Source: Ceratopteris richardii
Lineage: Eukaryota > Streptophyta > Polypodiopsida > Polypodiales > Pteridaceae
Length of the DNA: 64,000 nt
Direction: 5' to 3'
NCBI GenBank assembly: GCA_020310875.1
Contig: CM035441.1
Span: 90,992,495-91,056,494, forward strand
Shown: piece by piece, positions 52,950-64,000 of the stretch
Numbering within the stretch: the first letter of the stretch is position 1
Layout of the letters: each line of letters starts with the position of its first letter
Notes under the pieces: generated by a model
Told to the model about the DNA's origin: nothing
The model's input: only the letters and a program-made list of their open reading frames with translations
Databases searched by the model: none
Made by a program: the position numbers and the translations under genes

Positions 52950-54754
52950 GCGTCCTCTTTTCTAGAGTGTCTTGAATTATTTTGTACAAATAGTGGATCT
53001 ATTGTTAACCACAAGAAAAATGCTTTTAATTGCTCCAAAGATCACATCCATGCTTGTGTCCTCAACTCCCAATGTGAAATTATTAAAAATGGTGAAAAAT
53101 TTTTGTGTGCTTGGTATGCCCATGGGGGTTCAAGTATCCTTTAACCAATGTTGGGAGTGGGTTTTCAACAAACTCAGAGTGAAAATCTTCAAGTGGTTTG
53201 GCCTTCAAAATTCTTTGAGTCATAGAGTTTTTGTTCTTAATCATTACATATTACCATGGCTAAGTTGTTTCTTGTATTGTTGGTCTTCCTCGAAGAAACA
53301 AATGAACTATATCATCTCCCTTTCTAGAAGGTTTCTTTACAGAGGGGGAGACCTTATGCATAACAAAATTCCTAAAGTAGCCAAAAAAAATATGTTGTCT
53401 CCCCAAAAAGGAGGCTGGATTGGGAATCAACTGACCTATTAAGATGGTTGATTATCTTAATTCTAAGTGGATTTTAAGATCTCTTCATTCTAATGACTAC
53501 AAGGTTTGTCTTATCAAGAGAAAAACTCATCTGTTTTCTTAGAAAAATTATAAATCTCGGACTAACCACTCTCTTTGGGATATAATTGTCTCTCCTCAAA
53601 TTTTTAATCTTGTTAGTAGCAGTCTATGTTGCAGATTTTAGAGCACTTAGATGGAGGTAACAAAGTCTTACTCCTTGTGTAGAGATTACATGGCTATTTT
53701 TTCTTTCTTTTTATAGGAATCTCTGTGGAGAAGGTGGATCTCCCTTTGGAGAAATGGAGATCTTGGAATAAAACAGCATAAATGTTGTAGAAAAGAAATC
53801 AAAATATGGAATCACCTTCACGAAAATGGTGAGTATACTACTAAGTTAAGTATTTCCAATCTGACTTGTTTATCTATTGTTTGTAAACATGTCATCGTGC
53901 TTCATAAAAGGTTCTTGATCCATCAGTTGTTGCACTGCACCAACAACAAAGAAGTGGAGATATGTGAAGTTACCAAAGATATGCTAGAACAATACAAAGG
54001 GAAGAAGGTCTTTGTCAACAACATTATTCTAAAGCTTAGTGAAAGATGGAATGTCAATTGGTCCTCCACTCAATTGAACTTGAAATTTAATTGCATTTGA
54101 TCATTTCCTATGGCCAGTAAACACTCATGTTTACAATGGTTGATTATCCACAATGCGATATGGACTTGAAACAAGGCCATATATATTAATAAAAGTGAGG
54201 GAATATTTTGCATCTGTGACATTAAGGAGGATTTAACCCACTTGTTTATGCTATGTCCCAATCCCAAGAAGATCTAGAAGCCCATATACAAAATCATCAT
54301 AGTTCTCATCCCTTAACAATAAGGAAATTCTGCTTGGAGAATGCTATAGAATGGATTGATCTCTTTGGCAAAGGTGGAGAGCTCACACTCTTTAGATTAT
54401 CTAGACCACCACAAACAATATGGCCTTTCAAAAGCAACTCGAAGTTGAACTATCTTTCCATGCTCATGAAAAGTGGTTACTTTAGCTTACTGTCCATCAA
54501 AGAGCTCTAGCCTTATGGCTCTCACATTTCAAAAGGTACTAAAGAGTGTAAACCTTCTATTTGGAGGGAGTTTCCTCCTTCTTTGTACTCTGAGGAAAGA
54601 TTTTATATGTTTTTTCCCTAGGAATGTAATTGGTAGGCTACGGGGGTTTCCCCTTGATTTGATTTTGTATCAATTGGTGGTTTTGTTGGGGGCCTATCCC
54701 TGTACAATTGTATCATACCCTCATTTTTTTAATATATTTCTTCTTGTCTCAAAA
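52950..54754 (+). pseudogene. 5'-truncated L1-type LINE relic
   Basis: Broken plus-strand frames give the C-terminal half of a plant non-LTR RT. 52972-53442 reads LGMPMGVQVSFNQCWEWVFN, KIFKWFGLQNSLSHRVFVLN and SRRFLYRGGDLMHNKIPKVA, then LSPQKGGWIG. Further on come SLWDIIVSP and a zinc-binding RVT region near 54210-54280 (CDIKEDLTHLFMLCPNPKKI). The 3' end near 54720-54750 is T-rich with a short A-run. The EN domain, most of RT and ORF1 are absent. It sits between two SINE-like copies. Confidence 0.75.
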
Positions 54755-54756
54755 AA

Positions 54757-55109
54757 ACCCTTCACACCGGTTCCAGATGCCCCTCAACTTTTAGGCTGAG
54801 ACGAAATCCCGTTCTTGTGTCTCAATTGTTCAAGACATTGTGTTGGACTTTGGACAGTCTAAAAGCTCAGTCTGAACTCCGGGCCCATTGAAAACGAGTC
54901 TCTAAATTGGAACTTAGAGCTTTCCTTCCCAAGTTGTACCTTAGAGGGACTTTAAACTCTCTACTCGTGGTCGTGTGAGGCATGTAACCATGCTTTGTGG
55001 GATACGAAGGGCCTGAGGGGTACTAAGCCCACCTTCACTTGTACTTTCAACTAATGCAAGCTAACCTAGGGAGATTAGGCTTCAAGCCAAAATTCCTAAA
55101 AAAAAAAAG
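54757..55109 (+). repeat. SINE-like element, copy 2, headless
   Basis: Matches copy 1 from its middle: GGCTGAGACGAAATCCCGTT, TGTTGGACTTTGGAC, GGCATGTAACCATGCTTTGTG, CACTTGTACTTTCAACT and an A-tail at 55098-55108. The tRNA-like head is missing. Confidence 0.7.
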
Positions 55110-55680
55110 AACAAAGCTACTTGATAAGTTTGTGTTACAAATGTATAGGAGGCAAGACTCCACATAGAGAAAGAAGGCTCACCCAAGGGAGAGCCAAGAG
55201 TGCCAACAAGGCATGATACAACAAGTTACCCCTTTTAATAGAGTAAGGGGGGATACAAATGTCATTATGGATAAAGAGAAACCAAGAGTACGTTATGTTA
55301 CACATGTTCAATATCAGATGCATCTTACTCATTTTATGTGAAGGACCATATATTTATGAAAAATCTATGGAGAGGGAAAATCTAACGTTCACATTATCCG
55401 TCTTATTAGTTTGTTCCATTGAAGTTCTTGCCTCTCTTGGCTAGGGGAGTGGGTTCAACCCCTACACTGTGCTTTCAGGGCATCCCTCACCACTCAATGT
55501 GGTGAAAAGAAAAACTCCTTTGAGGATCTATGAAGCTTCGTGCAAAACTTGTTGAAACTCATTTTTATCGCTAGCCTTATCTTTCAAGTCTCTACTCTTA
55601 GCGAACCTTTGAGCTCTGTATCTTAATAGACACTAAATGTTCAACCCTTACTTGTATGGTATTTAGGCTATGGCTGCACA
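55110..55680 (+). repeat. Segmental repeat unit R2, copy 1, with a B-box
   Basis: Pairs with 56665-57185 in the same order: GTGTTACAAATGTA, CCACATAGAGAAA, CAACAAGGCATGATACAA, CCCCTTTTAATAGAGTAAGG, AGAAACCAAGAGTAC, GATGCATCTT, CTCTTGG, then GTGGGTTCAACCCC (B box) and CAGGGCATCCCTCACCACT. The second half, from about 55380, looks like a separate tRNA-derived SINE. Confidence 0.65.
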
Positions 55681-55684
55681 AGTG

Positions 55685-55840
55685 GGCTATTGGGCTATGG
55701 CTGCACAAGCTCTCATGCATGCAAGGAGAGAGATGTGATGCTCAAACCCGGGTTGCATATTGATGTATTTCCATTTTACTTCGGTCCTCCATCAAATAAA
55801 ATGAGTAGGAAGACACACAAAGTGCGTGTGGGTCGCCTCA
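55685..55840 (+). repeat. Repeat shared with 58220-58370
   Basis: Both contain GCAAGCTCTCATG, ATGTGATGCT, CCCGGGTTGCATATTGATGT, CATTTTACTTC and GTCCTC, followed by AGTAGAA/AGTAGGAA. No coding potential is recognised. Confidence 0.6.
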
Positions 55841-55894
55841 TGAATCATGAATTAATGGAAGGCGTTTTGAGAATCACTAAATAAGTTTTTTTCT

Positions 55895-56110
55895 TTTTGG
55901 TCCCAGACGTCTGGTTTAGCGGTTGGATCCCTCGCCTCTTCAGGGGGGGGCGTAGGTTCAACCCCCCTGTGCTGCTGGACACAAATGTGCCTTCAGGCGT
56001 GGAACTGATGTGTTGCCTTCGAACCATGGAACTTGTGCATTTGGGCAAAGTTGGTGTAGTGTCTTCGGGTCAATTTAAACCACATCTATTGTAAGTCGTT
56101 GTTTTTCTAA
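55895..56110 (+). repeat. tRNA-derived SINE-like unit
   Basis: GTCTGGTTTAGCGGTTGGAT (A-box-like) and GTAGGTTCAACCCCCC (B box, about 55951-55966) are spaced as in a tRNA gene, followed by a CTTCGGG-containing body. The acceptor stem does not fold back, so this is not a tRNA gene. Confidence 0.55.
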
Positions 56111-56286
56111 AACAAAGTGATTTATTTATTTATTCTTTTGAGACAACAAGAGACAAAGCTAGAGACCGAACTTCTCAAGCTTGTATTTTGATGGTCTACC
56201 ATGCCCTTCAGTTTTGATTCTCGAAGACCATCTCATCACAATCTCTGTGTTTCATATTTTTAATGTAATTTATGAAGGTTCGCTAA

Positions 56287-56664
56287 AATTATCACCTTAA
56301 ATAAGGTCTAAGATGGCCAAAATGGGCAATACGACCGTCAAAAAAGAACTATGATTGGATTGATTGATTAGTTCATTTGCCTTTCGGGATGGGGGCATGG
56401 ATGCAATCCTTGCTAGCGGCTATGGATGCCCTTTACATTTTTTGGGCTGAGATGAAATCCCATTCTTGCCTCTCGGTTGTTCAAAACATTGTGTTGGCCT
56501 TCGAGCTCTATATTCTTGGCCATGACATGCGTCTAACCCTGCTTTGTGGGATGCGACGGGTTCACCGGACACTAAGCCTACTTTTACTTGTACTTTCAAT
56601 TAACTCAAGCTAGCCTAAAGATAGTCACTTCAATTCGAACTTGCTTAACAAAAAAAAAAAAAAC
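56287..56664 (+). repeat. SINE-like element, copy 3
   Basis: Matches copy 1 from CTTAAATAAGGTCTAAGATGG through the body with one internal deletion (about 100 bp, at GTGTTGGCCTTCGAGCTC), to an A-tail at 56650-56663. The B box has decayed (GGATGCAATCC). Confidence 0.7.
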
Positions 56665-57185
56665 ATAGTAACATTGAGAAGGGCGTGTTACAAATGTACA
56701 AGATGTAAGACCCACATAGAGAAAAAAGACTCAACCAAGGAGAGTCAAGGCTGCCAACAAGGCATGATACAAAAAGTCACCCCTTTTAATAGAGTAAGGG
56801 GGATTACAAAAGTCACGATGGATACACAGAAACCAAGAGTACATAATGTTAGAGATGTTCAATAAGAGATGCATCTTCTTATTTTATGTTGTCATTGTCC
56901 TCCTTGTTAGTTCTTTCCATTAAAGTTCTCGCCTCTCTTGGTTGGGAGAGTGGGTTCAACCCTTTCAGTGTGCTTTCAGGACATCCCTCACCACTTAATG
57001 TAGTAAAAAATTAAAAAAACCAGCCTCTTTGAGGATTTATGAACATTCGAGCAAAAGTCCTTGAGACTAGTTATTGCACCTAGCCTTAAGGTCGTCAAGT
57101 CTCTATTCTTAGGAAACTTCCGGGCTTTGTATCTTAGTAGATGTTAAGCGTTCCACCCTATTTGTATGAGATTCAAGGGATTTCG
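56665..57185 (+). repeat. Segmental repeat unit R2, copy 2
   Basis: Second copy of the unit at 55110-55680, also directly downstream of a SINE-like copy. It contains GTGGGTTCAACCC at about 56952. The pairing SINE plus R2 at both places implies duplication of the whole 0.9-kb block. Confidence 0.65.
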
Positions 57186-57194
57186 ATGGTGATA

Positions 57195-58240
57195 TTCCCC
57201 TTTCACTGTACTTGCTAACTAATAATCTTAGTCCATTAGAATATGTATATTTGTCAGCACCGGCAGAGGCACATAATTTCTTTTTCTCCACTTCACATAA
57301 CAAAACATAAATATATGTTCTGGTCTCCCCCCCCTTCACCCTTTCAGTGTATCGATTGCCACGTCATTCAAAAAACAATTATTTTTTTCATTTTTTATCA
57401 TTCAGCTACACATAAATGTATCGTTCTCCATTATACCTAGTGTTCACACAGCATGGCAGCACCATTTCTTACACTCCATTTCTTACACTTGCCATTCCTT
57501 CCTCTTCTCTGAACAGCTAAAAAGTGTCCTCATTATTTCTTTCACTATTCCACTTTGGAAGATGGTCAAAACAGCTTGTGATACCGCTGGGTCTGTGTGC
57601 ATCCAACCTAATTCGAGCACTCTCTGAGTAAATCTCACAGATCAAACTTCCTTTGAAAAAAAAACACCTCTATATCGAGCTATGGTTGCAGTGTTGACTT
57701 TTGACGACCGTATTGCCCATTTTGATGAGAGAAATAAAATATAATCTTAGTTTAATAGAATATCTACATCTGTCACCACCTATTCATAGAAGGTGGAGGC
57801 ACACAATTTCTTTTTCTCCATGTAATGGAACAAAACACAAATATATGTCTGGACCTCCCCCCCTCGCCATTTAAGTGTACCGATTTCATTCAAAAAACAA
57901 TTATTTCCTCCCCCCTCGCCCTTTTAGTGTACCGAATTCATTCAAAAAACAATTATTTTATTCATTTTTTTATCAGTCAACTGCACATAAATGTATCGTT
58001 CTCCATTATACCTAGCGTTCGCACAGCACGATAGCACCATTTCTTACACTTGCCATTCCACCCTCTTGTCTGAACACCTAAAAGGTGGCCTCATTATTCT
58101 TTTCACTATTCCACTTGGAAGATGGTAAAAACAGCTTGAGATATCACCAGATTAGTGTACATCCAGCCTAATTCAAGCACTCAAAGATCGAACTTCCTTT
58201 GAAAAAAAAATAAAAACTCTATATCGAGCTATGCCTGCGC
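57195..58240 (+). repeat. Tandem duplication of a 0.5-kb unit
   Basis: 57195-57690 and 57735-58240 are diverged direct copies: TAATCTTAGT, GCACACAATTTCTTTTTCTCC, ACAAAACA-AAATATATG, CATTCAAAAAACAATTATTT, AATGTATCGTTCTCCATTAT, ACTATTCCACTT-GGAAGATGG and CAAACTTCCTTTGAAAAAAAA. The second copy contains an extra internal duplication of the CCCCCCTCGCC / CATTCAAAAAACAATTATT segment. The A-rich end resembles the SINE-like tails. Confidence 0.75.
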
Positions 58241-58370
58241 AAGCTCTCATGTCTGCAACGACAAACATGTGATGCTGCAACCCGGGTTGCATATTGATGT
58301 ATTTTCCATTTTACTTCAGTCCTCGATTAAATAACACGAGTAGAACGTGGGTGCAAATGCGCCTAACACG

Positions 58371-58840
58371 GTTTGTCCGGCTGCCTTTCCATTGAGCAAG
58401 AAATTATAATTGTCTTTTATTTTAATTCAATATATTTTTTTGTAATAAATAAGTGTCCGTGGTCTTGGAAAATCATACGTTGCATGCGCCGTCCAATGAT
58501 GCGGCCACCTTTTACATTTTTTCCAGATCCGATAGATCATACGGCTAAAAAATATAGCGACATTTGAAACTTTGGCACAAAGCAGGCACTCCCGCAAAAC
58601 GGAGAGGACGCACCCGCATGGTTAGACGTGCCTGCTTTTTCCTATAATAATTACTTTAAATGAAAACAAAAAATTGAGATGTCTCAGTCTCTAAAGTATC
58701 CTTTTTCTTTTAAAAAAGTACTTTAAATAAGTAATAATAAAACGAGTTATGAATAGGAACCACCCCATTAAGAAAAACATGGAAACATATCATATCCATC
58801 GTTCATCAAGTCCATGTTAGATCTACTCTTAAGTTAAAGA
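58371..58840. other. Unassigned DNA
   Basis: No recognisable gene or repeat. A 64-codon plus frame at 58373-58567 has no features I know. Confidence 0.4.
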
Positions 58841-58841
58841 G

Positions 58842-59160
58842 GTTAGGCTAATTGGTTGGCTCTTTCGTCTCTTAAGATGGGGGCGAGAATTCAACCCCTC
58901 TCACGGCAGGATAGTTCTAGGTCTTAAGTAATGTATTTTTGTCTTTGGGCAGCTTTCAACTAGTTAAGCCAGTTGCTTTTGGGCGATCTTTAATTCCACG
59001 TGTCGTCTTCGGGCAATCTAACCACTGCTTTATAGGATATGGAGAGTCCCATTAGTACTATGCTTGTTCACTTGTACAATTATTCTTTTAATCAATTGAA
59101 GCAAAGGAAGATTAACATTTGGCCAAACTTCCTCTTTTTGCCTTTTTTAAAAAAATTGAA
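58842..59160 (+). repeat. tRNA-derived SINE-like unit
   Basis: TTAGGCTAATTGGTTGGCTC (A-box-like, about 58852) and GAGAATTCAACCCC (B box, about 58888-58902), a CTTCGGGCAATC body, ACTTGTACAATTATTC, and an A-rich tail near 59150. Distinct from the 52.5 kb family but with a similar plan. Confidence 0.6.
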
Positions 59161-59219
59161 AGAGGTTAGACCCAGGTCTGTCACTTTCAACCTCCTCTAT
59201 TAGTCTCTTCTAATTAGCG

Positions 59220-60900
59220 CTTCTTGACTAGCATTCAGTACACAACAAACTTAAAAGTGGATCTCCTTTGGTGCCAATTTTGGTTTGCCACTACTTAGTG
59301 TCTATTGTAGGCCTTGATGGTTTATGGTATTCTAACTTTTCTACCACTTTTAGAACTTTGGTAGTACTAAGTGAAAGGTTAGTCAATAATGCTTTTGCCC
59401 AAAAGCCTTGTGAAAGGTTTGCATGATGCAACACAGAAACTACTCTATCATTAATAGTTATATTCATCCTTCCAGTTACACCATTTTGTACTAGGGTACA
59501 AGGAGTTGTAAACTCTCTACAAATTCCTCTAGACGGATGGAAAAGGCTGAATTCATATGAGGCATACTCACCCCCATTATTTGAATGTAAAGCCTTGAGC
59601 TTAGTTACTTTTTTAATCTCAACTAAAGCAAACCATTTTTTGAAGGTAGGGAATACTTCATCCTTCTATTTGCTAGGATACACCTTAGACTTTTCTAGTA
59701 GCATCATCTATGAAAGGGAAAAAGTAAAGAGAACCACCTAATGACCTTGTGGGAATAGGACCACAGAAATCTTTATGAATGAGATCCAAAGATTGCATTA
59801 AAGATGCAATGTGTGTGTTATGCACATTCCTATTTTGCTTTTCATATTGACAATGCCAATAAAACAAAAATCAGAGAAAGATAACACAAGTAAATAGTCA
59901 GAACAAGAAAGATTTTCCATTCCACTATGAGATATGTTGCCCAAATGGCCAAACCAAATACAAGCCATAGGTTTTTTAGTAATAGCTAATAAGTGTTCTT
60001 TCTATGATAAAAATAAAGGATTAAGTGAGCCAACTTGGCTTCCTTTTGCAATAACCATATTGCCCTTTGATATGTGAAAGGCCTTTGATATGCAAAAGGA
60101 ATGAGCATAGAAAATCACCTTGTAACCAAGGTCATCACTGTTGACCAACTAACATGAAACTACATGATAACTAAGGTACATGGCATACATTATGCATAGT
60201 ACTTTTTGAACCATCAATAATTGTATAACCACATCTCCAATGCCCACAATGTCACACTAGTGAGAGTCACCAAGTCTCTTGGTACCAAGAGGCTTTACTG
60301 CATAATAATTAGAGAACATTTCTCTATGTGGCATCACATGGACAGAAGCACGAGAATATACAATCCATGTGTGGGAAAGAGAATCAACCATAAGAGCCTC
60401 AGTGGGCATAGTAATATCAAGTGTCAACACATTTGCATCATCAAAAATAGAATTAATTTCTTGAATGTTCACAATCGAAGTACATGGTGCAAGTAGATGT
60501 TTAACATGCCCATCAAAATTGTGTCCTTTACTTTAACATTCTTTAATGCATATAAGTCTTTCTTCATGTGTCCTTTCGCACGAAAATAATGGCATTCGAT
60601 ATTCCTCTTCCTTGATTTAGTTATTCTCTTATTATATTGACCATTATTTTCCTTGTTCTTGCTCTTGCTACATTACTTATTCTTTTCTTGATATGAATCA
60701 CGAACATTATATGCATCTCCACTCTAAGTGCCAACCATAGATTTTCTACGAATCTCCTCACTCAAGAGTGCTCCCACATATGTCATCATAGAATAATTTA
60801 CCACTAGATGCACTATTGCTAATAGCTATGCAAAATGTATCCCATGATGATGGCAAGGTGCATAACAACAAGACTACTTTTCTTTCATTATCAATCTCCA
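59220..60900 (-). pseudogene. Decayed copia gag-protease-integrase (minus)
   Basis: Minus-strand copia relic from a third family. From right to left: gag end with EIRRKSM (near 60750); a damaged zinc knuckle ECHYFRAKGHMKKD (near 60580), in which the second and last Cys are lost; the protease region (60472-60257, HVMPHREMFSNYY), where D-S-G-A has become Y-S-R-A; the integrase start (59867-59685, SLDLIHKDFCGPIPTRSLGG, FPFIDDATRKV); and the core end near 59500 with QNGV-G. It stops before RT. Every domain carries disabling changes and stops. No LTRs were found. Confidence 0.75.
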
Positions 60901-62157
60901 TTTTTTAATTGACTAGAATGATAATGGAGTTAGAAGATTCCAAATACTAGTAAGGCTCAAAAAAGGATTATCAAGTGTCAGATTCTAGGAAAAATTAAAC
61001 AGTATTCCCCAAAAAATGGATTAATGAATAGTAACCACCAACCAAGAAGATTATGTGAGAATAAATGTGCTCACATCAATAACTGTATCAAGGACTTAAT
61101 CGACCACTATATAGTTGACAAAACCAAAAATTTTGGAAAAGTTTTGCCGTAGTCTCCTTTGCAAAATGAGCATATGACTAGTGTCAAAATCTCATAAAAC
61201 TGCAAGTTTTGACATGTAAACCTGCAAAGTGAATCCTTAACTCCATTGCATATAATGAGTTAACCAAAATAAGCCAACTAGGATTATCAAGCACATATGA
61301 ACAACTAGCACACATCTCCTATGACAAGGCTGGGTAAGTCTTCCACTTGCATCACCAAAGAGACCTTAGCATCTGGGTGTCTCCCAGTTAAGAAGACCTC
61401 ACCATGACCCTCTTTACCAATGTCAAAGTCTTTATGCAAAAAACATAACTGCTATATCAATGACTGTATGGACATCCATAAGCAATATCCATAGAAGTGT
61501 ACATAATGTGTATGTGCTCAATATATGGAGCAAAATGGCACGGAAAGGCTGAATTTATAGCCAAAACACTAGCCACAACACCTGCAAGTGTTTGTCAACT
61601 CTGTTCTTTAGGCTCAAAAACCTACATAAAGTTTTGATGGCTGCTCTGACCACAACTCGAATCCTTTTAAGAAACCCATAGATTTACTAGTGTGGTTGAA
61701 AACCCAATCCCAAAGCTAAATATTATTTTTTAGAGAAATACATAGAAAACACTCTTCTTGATGGTCTTGAACTTGTATAACGAGAACTATGCGTGAAAGT
61801 ACTCTAAAATGGCTTCAAGAATCACCCCAAAAAATACTTCAAAAACAGGCTTTCAAAGCAAAGAATGAAGCTTTGAGGGCCCAAAACATGTTCAACCCTT
61901 CTGCACTACCTTTGCACCCATTGTCTAAATGCTCCTTGGAAACCCTGCATCACCTTGTCAAGTCAACACCACAAGAGGCTCAACAAAGGTTTAAAAAGTT
62001 GCATGTTGTGAGGTGGGTCCTCTACTCGAGAGTTTGGCTTCAAAGGAAAGCATCTTCAACTACCCAACTACTCTTGAAGATAAGTTTTTGGACTTCATCA
62101 GAAAAGAAAGTTCAACATTTTTCTCCATCTATTGTATTGCTTCTTTTTTTGTGGTTG
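60901..62157. other. Unassigned DNA
   Basis: No gene recognised. A plus frame at 61789-62160 (123 codons) is unremarkable and runs into the following LTR start. Possibly gag/5' remains of the minus-strand copia relic, but no motif supports this. Confidence 0.35.
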
Positions 62158-63236
62158 TGATGCACCATCCTTAGTGCTATTTGTGCAATTACTCCAAGCC
62201 TAAATGCTTGTTCACTCATCCTAAAGTTCATATGTTCATTCATGTATTAGCACATGAATGATCTCTTGTAAAAGATTGATTTTTACTCTTTGTAAAAGTG
62301 CATATGTGGAATCATTTCCAATTACGAGATCATAGGAGAATCTTTCCACGAATTATTTGGTGAGGATTTATGGCAAATCAAGTCCTAAAACTTCGGAACA
62401 CTTTTAGGTAAAAATTCAAATTCAAACTTGAATCTTGGGTCCAACAAAAGGCTATAAAAGAGGACTATCTAGTCACGTGGATGAGGGATGATATAGCAGA
62501 GATTTCAGAAGAATTTGTGTGGCATATTGGTTTAACATTATAGCTCTTCTATTGCCCTCACATTGTGCAATCATTCATTGCCAAATTCAATGTAGCTTAA
62601 GCGCATTAATACATATAACCTTCCTATGTCTCATCTCTTCTACTCTATCATATACTACTCAGAACAGTGAGCTTCTTTGATCTATTCCTCAATGCATACT
62701 TGATCCTTTTCAACAATTTAAGTTGTTATAGTTTCATTAGATAGTCTATTTTTAAGTTACAAATTTTCTTGTCAATTGCCTCACCCATTCTTGAGATATG
62801 GTCAAAACATTGCTCTCTTGTCTGCATACTGGTAACTCCTGAAATTGTTGGGATATACATCTAATTTGCTAAGCATCATTCTCTGAGCATAGGTGATCAT
62901 TTCTAGTGAGATAACTTGTGAAAGTTAGCTATCTTAGTCAGTTAGATATTCTGAAAAGGATTTTGTGCAATTTTTACCAGGAAAGGAGTACTGTTCAGTT
63001 TCCTGAACAAGTGTGGTGACCAAGATAGCAAGTTTTGGTTCATAGTGAAACTCCAAGTTATCTGTTTTGATCCAATGATTTGAGGATCATCTTCCAAAGT
63101 ACTTGGGTGATCATTTGGGCTTCCTCGAAAGCACAAAAGGTCTACTTTACACTTCTCGACTAAGTTTTGATTAGTGTGAAGCAAGAATTTGCAGCATCAT
63201 CTCATCTTTGGAAGGTTTCCACCATCTCCTCCAATT
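62158..63236 (+). repeat. Copia-B 5' LTR, complete
   Basis: About 1.08 kb, starting TGATGCACCATCC. TATA box at GGCTATAAAAGAGG (about 62450). It ends CACCATCTCCTCCAATT before the primer-binding site. The first 430 bp match 11116-11545 and the last 180 bp match 6701-6879. Confidence 0.8.
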
Positions 63237-63237
63237 G

Positions 63238-63249
63238 TGGTATCAAAGC
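63238..63249 (+). promoter_or_regulatory. Primer-binding site, copia-B copy 2
   Basis: TGGTATCAAAGC, one mismatch to the initiator-Met motif. Confidence 0.8.
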
Positions 63250-63265
63250 AACATCAAGGTAAAAT

Positions 63266-64000
63266 AGGAGATGGATTTCCATCATTCATTGACAAATTGA
63301 ATAGGGGCAATTATCCAACTTGGTCCGTAAGGATGAGGGCTTAACTCCAAGGAAGAAGCAGTATGGATACATACCTGGAGATGAAGAAATGCCAACCTTT
63401 AGAAGCAAAATCCAACCTACAATAGAGGAGCAAGAGAGACTAGGTGCATGGTGTGCAAAGGATGCTCTAGCCAAGTCTTACATACTCAATTCAATATCTG
63501 ATTTTTTTGTTACCTCATACTAGGAATTGTAAGACTTCCCAAGGGAATTGGGAAGTACTATCTTCATACTTCTCATCAAATACAAGGGCCAAAAAGAAGT
63601 AGCTTTGGATGGAGTTCACAACATTGAAGAATCAACCAAAGCAAAGTGTAGCTGACTATGTGACCAAGATGAAGGATGTAGCTGATCAACTTGGGAGTAT
63701 TGGAGAAGAAATAGAAGAGGAGCAGATAGTAAGACAGATCATAAATGGCACCAAGGATGATGACAAATGGGAGTCTTTTACCACAACAATGGACCTATAT
63801 ATGGACATGCAGATACCTGACCTCAATACATTGATGGAGAAACTCTTCACACATGAGACAAAGCTCAAACAAGAATGGAGATAATTCTAGAGGTAATCAA
63901 TCTTCTGCCCTTTAGACAGATAAAAATAAGAGTAAAGATAAGGTAAGAAGAATGAAGAGGATGCAAGTACCTCTCAAGTGAATTTTACAGGTAGAGGAAG
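63266..64000 (+). pseudogene. Copia-B gag, copy 2
   Basis: Same Gag as copy 1 (FPSFIDKLNRGNYPTW, YGYIPGDEEMP, CAKDALAKSYILNSISDF, IEEEQIVRQIINGTKDDDKW). The expected ATG reads ATA, a TAA follows at about 63341, a T-run expansion near 63505 shifts frame, a TAG lies at 63599, and another indel is near 63873. It is not translatable as Gag. It is useful as the reference showing that the stop in copy 1 (7278) came from a small deletion. Confidence 0.85.

Larger units (their letters stand above)
62158..64000 (+). mobile_element. Copia family B, copy 2, 5' part, runs off window
   Basis: Complete 5' LTR (62158-63236), primer-binding site and the start of gag, clearly the same family as 6701-11545. 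The gag is already broken in this window. The 3' part lies beyond position 64000. Confidence 0.85.

Noticed and set aside
61789..62160. Host gene of 123 codons
   Set aside because: No recognisable domain, low-complexity C-terminus, and it ends inside the copia-B LTR start; probably chance.

Overview
The window looks like nuclear DNA from a land plant with a large, transposon-rich genome. The evidence is: Ty1/copia and Ty3/gypsy elements primed from the initiator-Met tRNA motif TGGTATCAGAGC, hAT and CACTA transposase relics, an L1-type LINE, tRNA-derived SINEs, long AT/CA/CT microsatellites, and one multi-exon gene relic with short GT-AG introns. The species cannot be named from the sequence. 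I see no intact single-copy host gene, no rRNA or tRNA gene and no organellar gene.

Layout. 1-6.7 kb: unassigned DNA, a plus-strand fragment of a gypsy 3' end (1366-3220), a TA/CA microsatellite, and a decayed minus-strand CACTA transposase (4739-6695). 6.7-11.5 kb: a dead copia element (family B) with both LTRs truncated. 11.55-30.24 kb: a dead minus-strand gypsy element with very long LTRs rich in CT repeats. Two younger elements with perfect target-site duplications (TSDs) sit inside it: a mini-copia with almost no interior (21208-23591, TSD GAAGA) and a non-coding LARD-like element (23662-27499, TSD TCATC). 31.4-41.4 kb: a pile-up of copia family A, in which a dead plus-strand copy (31550-36711, TSD ATGTG) has inserted into a dead minus-strand copy that is fused to a third.

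41.4-52.5 kb holds the most unusual material. Exons of a decayed class-beta DNA methyltransferase-like gene lie at 50918-52462, probably with exon 50367-50833 and possibly with an upstream exon at 41502-42266. Two arrays of a palindromic motif (GTCGATGCC-N-GGCATCGAC type) are associated with this region; one lies inside an intron. The gap between the upstream exon and the rest holds a higher-order satellite, a hAT relic, an essentially intact copia-A (43338-48492, TSD TCTAA, 1421-codon open gag-pol, LTRs differing at one base), a minus-strand coding-like relic and a minisatellite.

52.5-59.2 kb is a SINE/LINE cluster with two rounds of segmental duplication. 59.2-60.9 kb is a decayed minus-strand copia, and 62.16 kb to the window end is the 5' part of a second dead family-B copia.

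The elements do not form a pathway. They record successive nested insertions. The only candidate for an undescribed biological unit is the methyltransferase-like gene with its palindromic hairpin arrays.
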